A DNA stretch of 10,965 bases, taken from contig CAKTZN010000051.1 of the NCBI GenBank assembly GCA_934635545.1, positions 1 through 10,965 on the forward strand, given 5' to 3'. How positions within the stretch are numbered: position 1 is the stretch's first letter; each line of letters starts with the position of its first letter. Position numbers and translations under genes: made by a program. A model generated the notes under the pieces. The model did no database searches and was not told the DNA's origin. It saw only the letters and a program-made list of their open reading frames with translations. This document shows, one piece after another, positions 1 through 5,077 of this stretch. This stretch comes from an uncultured Oscillospiraceae bacterium. GTDB lineage: Bacteria > Bacillota > Clostridia > Oscillospirales > Oscillospiraceae.

Positions 1-2342
1 ATGGTGTTGTTGGTGATCCACAACTGGATGGGCAGGGAATCGACGCCATCCAGATTCTCCTTGATAACATTGATCTTATAGCGGACATGGCCAATGGTAA
101 CATAGGTAGTGCCCTCGTTCACGCCCTTGAAGGTGATGGTGGTGCCGTTCTTAGCCTCAGTGGTCGTCAGCGTGCCCGGCGTGCCGAGTTCGTTGGAGTA
201 GGTAGTACTACCACCCCAGCTAGTTGAGCTCGAACCGTAAATCTTGCTATTATTAAAGTATACAGTACTGGCACTCCACTGGTCAGTAGTTGTCCTCCAG
301 CCACTATTGCCAAATCTAGAGTAGTAGTAGTAGTAGTAGTAGCTACCGCTTTTCAGATAATAACTACCGTAATTGCTGCTCGTCAGCGTCCAAGTAGTAG
401 CATTTGTGTAATCATTGACCCAAGTAGGAGTAGAGCCAGTTTTAAGATACTGAACCTGTCCACTAACAGTACGCTGAATGTAATACTCTTTTTCTGCCTC
501 AATCGAAGATGCCTGCTCAAATTTTGTCTCGCCTTCGACCTTCTCATACTTGGCGCTTGCCACAGTGGCGATGCTGGGATCTTTGGTCTCATAAGTGCCT
601 TCGTAGTTGGCACCCTCGATCACATCCGTGGCAGTACCGCCGACGGTGACGGTGATGGTTCTATTGTCGGTGACCTCAACGTCGCCCACGTCCGTAACCG
701 TGATCGTCGTCGTATACGTATCGTTGCCCACGGTGGCGGTGACGGTGGCGGTGCCAGCCTTCAGGGCCTTGGCGGTGACGCTGGTGCCGGTAACAGCGGC
801 GGCGCGGGTCGTGGTGGGCAGTTCGATCACGTCCGGCTTATCCACCGACCAGGAAGCCTCTGCGTTGTTGGACAGGGACAGGGTAACGGTGTCGCCCACC
901 TTCATGGCGGACACAGCCACACCAGTGCTGTCCACGATGGAGACAGCAGCAGGCGGCGTGACCGGGGTGAAGTAGGTCTTGTTCTGCGTATACATGGTCT
1001 GGATCAACTCTGCTACCTTATCCGCATTTTCAGTATAGCTCACATAAGGATTGTCGCACCAAACCGCCAAAGTGCAGCCATGGGTGGTGGTATAGCCGCT
1101 GTCCACCTGATTGCACTTGACCGTCTTCATATTGCTTTTTGCCGCAGTCTGGCCAGCCCAATTACTGTTATTTCTTCCCAGCACATAGTACCAGTTATTA
1201 TGAGTGCTGTTGATCACGAAGCCCTTCTGCGCCAAAGACTCCGCTGTGGCATAGTTGCTATAGGTCCAATAGGAAATAACAATGTCGTTGTCGAACTCGA
1301 CATCATTCAGGTAGCTCTTATAGGCAGGATCATAAATGCCATCGTTAAAGGCCATCGCCACCATACCGGCGTTCTGCACGATAGCAGCGTTGCTGTTGAC
1401 CAACTTGGCATAGGCGGAATAGTTGTCCGTAGACATGCCGCTCTCGTCAGCACCGATGTTGAACATGGTGCATTTATCCTTAAAGTAATCCACATACTTC
1501 TGCATCAAGGCCTGCACAAAGTAAACAGCAGTTGCATTTGTCGGATAAATGGCATAGTTAGGACTAGAATCAGCCGAGCCAACCTGTTTGCCATTTGTTC
1601 CAAGCTCAAGCTTCTCCATGGCCTTGACCACGGTATACATATGGCCGGGAGAATTGAACAGAGGGATCACACCGATGTTCTTAGACTTCGCATAGTTGAT
1701 GATGCTGGTCATCTCAGACTCTGTCAGTTCTTCTTTGTCACTCGGATTATAGTTTGCCGCAGAATCGAACAGATCATTGCCAGCCTTAATGGCATTAGTA
1801 ACCTTCACGCTGTCATAGGTCACACCATTCACGGTAAGGGACATATCATCCCGCAGGAAACGCAGGCCCTCATTGCCGAAGGCCAGTTCAATGTGGGTAA
1901 AGTTGTTTGCCGCCAGCAGGTCAATGATACCCTCGATCTCTTCGACGGTGAAATACTTACGGCCACAGTCCAGCAGGAAAATACGATAGAACGTGCTATC
2001 GTTTTTCAGGGACACGTTCTTTTTCTTTTCGACATAGTTGATCGTCGCGTCCGCCTGGACGGCCACGTCACCCTCCGCGGCCAGGGTGTCCACGTCATCC
2101 TCCGTGGGCTCTTCCACAGGGGCCGGATCCTCGGCCACAGACTCCTGGGAGTCAACGATTTTCTCTTCGCTGCTGCTCTCGTCCAGCACGGCGTCCTGCT
2201 GGGTCTGCCCCTCGACAACGGGCGTTTCTGCGCCCACTTCCGCCGCGAACACGGACATGGGCAGCAGGCTGACCGACATGATCAGCGCCAGAAGCAGAGC
2301 CAGAAGCTTTTTGCCAGTTGTGTGTTTTTGTGTCTGGTTCAT
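1..2342 (-). CDS. Secreted GH20-family glycoside hydrolase with Ig-like modules (C-terminus off window)
   Basis: One uninterrupted frame of 780 codons read from ATG at 2342 and leaving the left edge. Residues 1-35 are a signal peptide (MNQTQKHT, Lys-Lys, Leu-rich core, VFAA). An acidic Glu/Asp/Pro/Val-rich linker follows to about residue 85. Residues about 100-430 match a GH20 (beta-N-acetylhexosaminidase-like) barrel: an early FLLDCGRKYFTVEEI segment, SPGHMYTV, the catalytic pair D299-E300 in FNIGADES, and late GCTLAVWCDNP. GH20 enzymes use substrate-assisted catalysis on terminal GlcNAc or GalNAc; substrate here is unknown, with mucin, milk glycans or wall glycans all possible. Residues about 460-550 are a BIG2-like Ig domain. 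A second Ig-like module (about 552-760) is split by a Tyr-rich insert (about 595-724). It has its own promoter and leader, and its start overlaps a short upstream ORF. The missing C-terminus could hold more modules or a wall anchor. The family call is strong; the exact activity is inferred. Confidence 0.85.
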   Translation of the reverse strand, partial: MNQTQKHTTGKKLLALLLALIMSVSLLPMSVFAAEVGAETPVVEGQTQQDAVLDESSSEEKIVDSQESVAEDPAPVEEPTEDDVDTLAAEGDVAVQADATINYVEKKKNVSLKNDSTFYRIFLLDCGRKYFTVEEIEGIIDLLAANNFTHIELAFGNEGLRFLRDDMSLTVNGVTYDSVKVTNAIKAGNDLFDSAANYNPSDKEELTESEMTSIINYAKSKNIGVIPLFNSPGHMYTVVKAMEKLELGTNGKQVGSADSSPNYAIYPTNATAVYFVQALMQKYVDYFKDKCTMFNIGADESGMSTDNYSAYAKLVNSNAAIVQNAGMVAMAFNDGIYDPAYKSYLNDVEFDNDIVISYWTYSNYATAESLAQKGFVINSTHNNWYYVLGRNNSNWAGQTAAKSNMKTVKCNQVDSGYTTTHGCTLAVWCDNPYVSYTENADKVAELIQTMYTQNKTYFTPVTPPAAVSIVDSTGVAVSAMKVGDTVTLSLSNNAEASWSVDKPDVIELPTTTRAAAVTGTSVTAKALKAGTATVTATVGNDTYTTTITVTDVGDVEVTDNRTITVTVGGTATDVIEGANYEGTYETKDPSIATVASAKYEKVEGETKFEQASSIEAEKEYYIQRTVSGQVQYLKTGSTPTWVNDYTNATTWTLTSSNYGSYYLKSGSYYYYYYYSRFGNSGWRTTTDQWSASTVYFNNSKIYGSSSTSWGGSTTYSNELGTPGTLTTTEAKNGTTITFKGVNEGTTYVTIGHVRYKINVIKENLDGVDSLPIQLWITNNT
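321..341 (-). repeat. Seven-unit TAC triplet tract encoding poly-tyrosine
   Basis: The plus strand reads seven perfect copies of gta. On the coding strand these are seven consecutive TAC codons (Tyr 668-674 of the GH20 protein). Slippage in units of three would change the number of tyrosines without breaking the frame, so this could be a length-variable site. Confidence 0.85.
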
Positions 2343-2431
2343 TGTTCACTCGTTCCTTTCTGATATTTTTGTTGCGATGCCGCCCGTCCGCAGGGGCCGC
2401 GTATGGTCAACAGGGTCGTTTTTTTCATCAT
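2339..2431 (-). CDS. Possible 30-codon upstream ORF coupled to the GH20 gene
   Basis: A short ORF starts with tandem ATG codons at 2431 and begins MMKKTTLLTIRGP. It ends at a TGA that overlaps the GH20 start codon in an ATGA arrangement. It is preceded by a good AGGAG ribosome site (2439-2443) with 7-base spacing, better placed than the AAAGGA of the GH20 gene, which sits about 11 bases from its ATG. It lies inside the transcribed leader. The product has a short Lys/Thr/Leu start but no convincing membrane segment, and I recognise no family. It may be a leader peptide whose translation feeds ribosomes to the GH20 start, or a chance ORF. The evidence is position and ribosome site only. Confidence 0.4.
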   Translation of the reverse strand: MMKKTTLLTIRGPCGRAASQQKYQKGTSEQ

Positions 2432-2445
2432 CTTCACTCTCCTAT

Positions 2446-2498
2446 CCGCCTTTCTCCGGCGGTATGCGGCCTTTCGCCGACCGAACGCTCCGGCCAGC
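2446..2498 (-). other. Two tandem hairpins in the 5' leader of the GH20 gene
   Basis: On the coding (minus) strand the leader holds an 8-bp stem, GCTGGCCG pairing with CGGTCGGC across a 7-base loop and including two G-T pairs (2476-2498). It also holds a 5-bp stem, CCGCC with GGCGG, across loop GGAGAAA (2446-2462). The second hairpin ends 2 bases from the AGGAG ribosome site of the upstream ORF. I could not match the pair to any riboswitch class I know; they may simply stabilise the mRNA or modulate initiation. Confidence 0.4.
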
Positions 2499-2523
2499 AA
2501 AAACCGACACTAATTCACGATTC

Positions 2524-2552
2524 AGTTTACTGCATTCGCGGCGTTTTTGCAA
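2524..2552 (-). promoter_or_regulatory. Promoter of the GH20 gene
   Basis: Reading the minus strand, -35 TTGCAA (2547-2552) and -10 TAAACT (2524-2529) are separated by exactly 17 bases. This fits a housekeeping sigma-A promoter. Transcription would begin near 2517, leaving a leader of about 175 bases before the GH20 ATG. The site lies downstream of the LCP gene terminator, so the GH20 gene should be its own transcription unit. Confidence 0.65.
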
Positions 2553-2608
2553 TAGTTTTTATCTGAAATTCCGAAAAAATATTGGCATGATTTACATGCA
2601 GAATCCAC

Positions 2609-2637
2609 AAAAAAGCCCGCCGCGCAGGGCGGCGGGC
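2609..2637 (-). terminator. Intrinsic terminator after the LCP gene
   Basis: On the minus strand a perfect 9-bp stem, GCCCGCCGC with GCGGCGGGC around loop CCTGC, is followed directly by six T residues. It sits about 15 bases past the LCP stop codon and closes the sortase-LCP transcript. Confidence 0.92.
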
Positions 2638-2652
2638 GGGGTGAGGCGGTAT

Positions 2653-3705
2653 TTAATTGGTGTCGGGCGTGAATTCCTCGTAAAAAACGGAGAGGATCAG
2701 GTCGGTGAGGCCCTCCTCATCCACGGGTAGCTCCAGGTGGTTTTCGGCGCTGAGGGTCCCCTCGCCGGTGGGGAGGCGGAGGATGTCGCCGTCGAAGCGC
2801 ATGGCGGCGGCCTCGGTGGCCAGGTAGACGATGCGGCTGAGGTCAAGGTCGGTAAGGACGTAGTCGCTGACGGTGTTGTAGAGGGTCAGGACGCTGGTGG
2901 GACTGCTCTTGATCTGGCCGCGCATCTGGGAGATGGCGGACAGGAGGAACTGCTTCTGCCGCTGCATGCGGCCGTCGTTGCCGGTGGCGTCCAGGCGGCG
3001 CCACTGGATGAAGGCGCGGGCCTGGTCGCCGCTGAGGGTGACGGTGCTGCCGGGGGTCATGCCGGAGAAGGCCGGGATATCCGGCAGGCCGTCCGGCACC
3101 GTGACGGTGACGCCGCCCAGGGCATCGTTCAGCTTGCCCACGCCGCCCAGGAAGAAAGCGCCGTAGCCGTCGATCTCCAGGCCGCGGAACAGAGCGGACA
3201 CCGCCTCGCGGCACAGCTCACAGCTTACGGTGAGGCCGTCGCCATAGGCGTAGGACAGGGCAAGCTGGGTGTTGATGACGCCCTGCTGGTGCCGGTCGTC
3301 CTCCAGGACGGCCACGTCGCACATGGTATCGCGGGAGACGGAGATCAGGGTCATCTTATCGTTGACCGTGTCCAGCGCCGCCAGGATGATCACATCCGCC
3401 TGGTAGTCGCCGCCGTAGGCGTGGGGCTGGGCGAACTTCTCGTCGGCGTCCACGCCCATCAGCAGCAGATTCACCATGCCGTCCTTATAGCGGTAGTATT
3501 TGCCGTCATGATAGACGGTGTAGCTGTCAAGCTGGGTGTCGTTCTGGTCCATGACCGGGGCCTTGACGGTCTTGCTGCGCAGGACACTGCGGCCATGGAG
3601 CCAGATGCCCAGCACTGTGGCGCACAGCAGCAGCGTCACCGCCATGAGGATGATGAACAGCCGCAGGCCAAGCGGCAGCTTTTTGCGTGTTTTCTGCTCT
3701 TCCAT
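2653..3705 (-). CDS. LytR-CpsA-Psr (LCP) family glycopolymer-peptidoglycan ligase
   Basis: 350 residues from the chosen ATG. A short basic cytoplasmic start (MEEQKTRKK) leads into one membrane helix at about 13-36, with the rest outside the cell. LCP landmarks are in order: NLLLMGVDAD; D104 in QADVIILAALD; R125-D126 in SVSRDT (usually S-I/V-P-R-D-T); the INTQLALSYAYGDG segment; and the Arg-rich end of the domain, WRRLDATGNDGRMQRQKQ, at 235-251. LCP enzymes move undecaprenyl-pyrophosphate-linked polymers such as teichoic acids or capsule onto peptidoglycan. Length is normal for a single-domain LCP. The upstream sortase stop overlaps a possible GTG start at 3717 (GTGA), which would add four residues; I prefer ATG at 3705 because it gives the more typical N-terminus, though neither has a strong ribosome site. 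The gene is co-transcribed with the sortase. The polymer made by the divergent operon is a natural but unproven substrate. Confidence 0.92.
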   Translation of the reverse strand: MEEQKTRKKLPLGLRLFIILMAVTLLLCATVLGIWLHGRSVLRSKTVKAPVMDQNDTQLDSYTVYHDGKYYRYKDGMVNLLLMGVDADEKFAQPHAYGGDYQADVIILAALDTVNDKMTLISVSRDTMCDVAVLEDDRHQQGVINTQLALSYAYGDGLTVSCELCREAVSALFRGLEIDGYGAFFLGGVGKLNDALGGVTVTVPDGLPDIPAFSGMTPGSTVTLSGDQARAFIQWRRLDATGNDGRMQRQKQFLLSAISQMRGQIKSSPTSVLTLYNTVSDYVLTDLDLSRIVYLATEAAAMRFDGDILRLPTGEGTLSAENHLELPVDEEGLTDLILSVFYEEFTPDTN

Positions 3706-3713
3706 AGGCTCTC

Positions 3714-4490
3714 TCACTTCTGCAGCACGGTGTATTCCTCCGCCAGCACGCCCTGCACCAGATAGCGCTGCATGCGGTTCTGCTTATAGCAGGTGGACAG
3801 GGTCAGCACCTTGTCCCCGTACTCCGGGAACAGGTCGCGGCGGTAGTTGGCGTTGACGGTGCCGGACAGGCTGTCGAAATAATCGGCGAACTGCTGGGGA
3901 TCGTCGAAGTCGTAGCACAGCAGCAGATGCTCGCTGGAGTGGGGATAGGCGGCGAAGATCTCGTAGCGGTACACCTTCTCCGGCGTGTAGATGTAGATGT
4001 CCTTATTGGCGTCGAAATACGCGGCGTCGGCGAAGTTGTTCAACTGGGCGAACATGGTCTGGGACTGGCGGTTGTGGCCATAGAGCACCGTCATGCTGTC
4101 CTGGAAGTCGGTGCTGTTGTACCGCTGGGAGTAGATGCTGCCGCCGGAGAAATAGGCCTTGTCCACGCCGTGATTGTTGTAGAACAGGTCGTCGGTCCTG
4201 CTCTGCACCACGGCGTAGTTGATGACGGTGCCGGGCACCTCGATCCAGGCGTAGATCTCGTCGTTCATGGCGGTCAGCTCGTCAAAGTCGATGTCGGTGG
4301 CCATATAGCGGACGTCGCTGTCGGGATCCACCGTGATATCCGCCAGCAGGGCGGAGGTCAGGCGGCCGCTCAGCCGGTCGTTGAGAGACTGGCCCCGGAC
4401 GTACTGGACGATGAACAGCACACACAGCACGCACAGCACCAGCGCCGCGGCGGACACGCAGCCCAGCAGGATCTTTACAGGCTTTTTCAT
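3714..4490 (-). CDS. srtB: Class B sortase
   Basis: 258 residues. An N-terminal membrane helix (about 5-30, after MKKPVK) anchors an extracellular transpeptidase domain. Sortase B features: VINYAVVQ; catalytic H139 in VLYGHN; catalytic C234 in LTLSTC; and a conserved Arg, probably R242, in the following RYLV. The enzyme cleaves a sorting motif between Thr and Gly and links the protein to a wall precursor. In Clostridioides difficile, SrtB uses S/N-P-x-T-G-type motifs, which matches the SPQTG of the small gene just upstream. The start at 4490 has AAGGAG (4500-4505) 9 bases upstream. A longer reading from 4541 begins inside the hairpin at 4521-4550 and is unlikely. No separate promoter was found between the substrate gene and this one, so expression probably comes by readthrough of the hairpin. 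The LCP gene follows with overlap or a gap of a few bases. Confidence 0.93.
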   Translation of the reverse strand: MKKPVKILLGCVSAAALVLCVLCVLFIVQYVRGQSLNDRLSGRLTSALLADITVDPDSDVRYMATDIDFDELTAMNDEIYAWIEVPGTVINYAVVQSRTDDLFYNNHGVDKAYFSGGSIYSQRYNSTDFQDSMTVLYGHNRQSQTMFAQLNNFADAAYFDANKDIYIYTPEKVYRYEIFAAYPHSSEHLLLCYDFDDPQQFADYFDSLSGTVNANYRRDLFPEYGDKVLTLSTCYKQNRMQRYLVQGVLAEEYTVLQK

Positions 4491-4520
4491 AGGATCATGC
4501 TCCTTTTTGAACAAGAAAAT

Positions 4521-4550
4521 GTCCCATAAACGGCGCACCATTTATGGGAC
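4521..4550 (-). terminator. Strong hairpin between sorting-signal gene and sortase; probable partial terminator
   Basis: The 10-bp arms GTCCCATAAA and TTTATGGGAC are perfect complements. On the coding strand the stem can extend inward by one T-G and two G-C pairs to about 13 bp with a TGCG loop. The next bases are ATTTTCTTG, an imperfect T tract. It lies 33 bases past the stop of the small gene and just before the sortase ribosome site. Partial termination would yield more substrate mRNA than sortase mRNA. An mRNA-stabilising or processing role is the alternative. Confidence 0.65.
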
Positions 4551-4583
4551 TTTCTTCATCATGTGTTGCTTCCGAGGGTGCGA

Positions 4584-4802
4584 TCAGTCGCGGCTCTTCT
4601 TACCGGTCACCACGGCGACACCGCCGCACAGCACAGCGGCGGCAGCCACGCTGCCGATACCCAGCTCATAACCGGTCTGGGGAGAGTTGGGCTTGTCGTC
4701 CTTGGGGGGCTTGGGATTTCCAGGGCTGACGGCAAAGGCGCCGACGGCCAGACTCAGGCACAGGGCCAGGGACAGGATCAAGGAAACAAGAAGCTTTTTC
4801 AT
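4584..4802 (-). CDS. Very small secreted protein with SPQTG sortase sorting signal
   Basis: 72 residues with three clear parts. Residues 1-24 are a signal peptide (MKKLL, a Leu-rich core, ending AFA). Residues 25-43 are a Pro/Lys/Asp linker (VSPGNPKPPKDDKPN, then SPQT). After the SPQTG motif (40-44) comes a Gly/Ala/Val-rich hydrophobic stretch ending in KKSRD, the classic sortase signal of motif, membrane helix and basic tail. Cleavage by signal peptidase and by sortase between Thr and Gly would leave about 19 residues attached to the wall. GGAGG (4811-4815) lies 8 bases before the ATG; an upstream in-frame ATG at 4823 lies between promoter and ribosome site and is rejected. The gene has its own promoter and is first in the sortase-LCP unit, so it is very probably a dedicated substrate. 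I recognise no domain; the biological role is unknown. Confidence 0.88.
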   Translation of the reverse strand: MKKLLVSLILSLALCLSLAVGAFAVSPGNPKPPKDDKPNSPQTGYELGIGSVAAAAVLCGGVAVVTGKKSRD

Positions 4803-4838
4803 CACAAAAACCTCCACAGTCATCTATAGTTGTGAATC

Positions 4839-4867
4839 AGTATACCACCTCGCTGCGGGAAATGCAA
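4839..4867 (-). promoter_or_regulatory. Promoter of the sorting-signal/sortase/LCP unit
   Basis: On the minus strand, -35 TTGCAT (4862-4867) and -10 TATACT (4839-4844) have a 17-base spacer. Transcription would start near 4832, about 30 bases before the ATG at 4802. It is divergent from the rightward promoter, with about 130 bases between the two -35 boxes. That stretch (4868-5000) shows no gene I can support. Confidence 0.8.
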
Positions 4868-5000
4868 GTACTTGTTTTCAAAAACCGGTAAAAAAACCAC
4901 GGCGGTGCCCGTCATTTCGCCACGGGAAGTCCCCCCTTCCGCCGCTTGTTTCCTCTCCATCGAAAAAGCGCCGATTTCAAAGAAAATTGTCAGTATCTGT

Positions 5001-5029
5001 TTGACTTTCCGCATATGTACTGCTATAAT
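5001..5029 (+). promoter_or_regulatory. Promoter of the polysaccharide operon
   Basis: -35 TTGACT (5001-5006) and -10 TATAAT (5024-5029) are separated by 17 bases, nearly the sigma-A consensus. Transcription would start at about 5036, giving a leader of about 42 bases. No other convincing promoter was seen downstream before the last gene in the window. Confidence 0.9.
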
Positions 5030-5055
5030 AAAAAATTGGCTGATTATTTATTATA
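5024..5055. repeat. AT-rich inverted repeat over the -10 box and transcription start
   Basis: TATAATAAA (5024-5032) and TTTATTATA (5047-5055) are perfect 9-base inverted arms with 14 bases between them. The left arm includes the -10 box, and the repeat spans the predicted start of transcription, a position typical of a repressor operator. The arms are only A and T, so chance is a real possibility. Confidence 0.4.
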
Positions 5056-5060
5056 ATAGG

Positions 5061-5068
5061 AAGGGAGG
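5061..5068 (+). promoter_or_regulatory. Ribosome binding site that decides the dehydratase start
   Basis: AAGGGAGG ends directly against an ATG at 5069, which leaves no spacer. The next in-frame ATG, at 5078, is 9 bases away and is the workable start. Confidence 0.8.
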
Positions 5069-5077
5069 ATGCCGGAA

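Noticed and set aside
321..341. The gta triplets as part of a CRISPR or other dispersed repeat array
   Set aside because: It is a single in-frame microsatellite with no spacers.
1080..2363. A 427-codon open frame antisense to the GH20 gene
   Set aside because: It has no recognisable domain or good start, and the opposite strand encodes signal peptide, GH20 motifs and Ig modules in one continuous frame.
2343..2520. A cyclic-di-GMP riboswitch in the GH20 leader
   Set aside because: The GAAAGGC-like bases are suggestive, but the conserved GEMM core and receptor sequences are absent.
4491..4541. A 17-residue longer start for the sortase at 4541
   Set aside because: The extension starts inside the hairpin and has no ribosome site, while ATG at 4490 has AAGGAG at good spacing and gives a clean membrane anchor.
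4890..4926. A weak hairpin (CCCGT with ACGGG) followed at a distance by seven T residues on the minus strand
   Set aside because: The stem is only 5 bp and lies about 11 bases from the T run, with no gene upstream on that strand to terminate.
4820..5014. A 64-codon ORF in the divergent promoter region
   Set aside because: It overlaps both promoters, has no ribosome site, and the peptide looks like no family.
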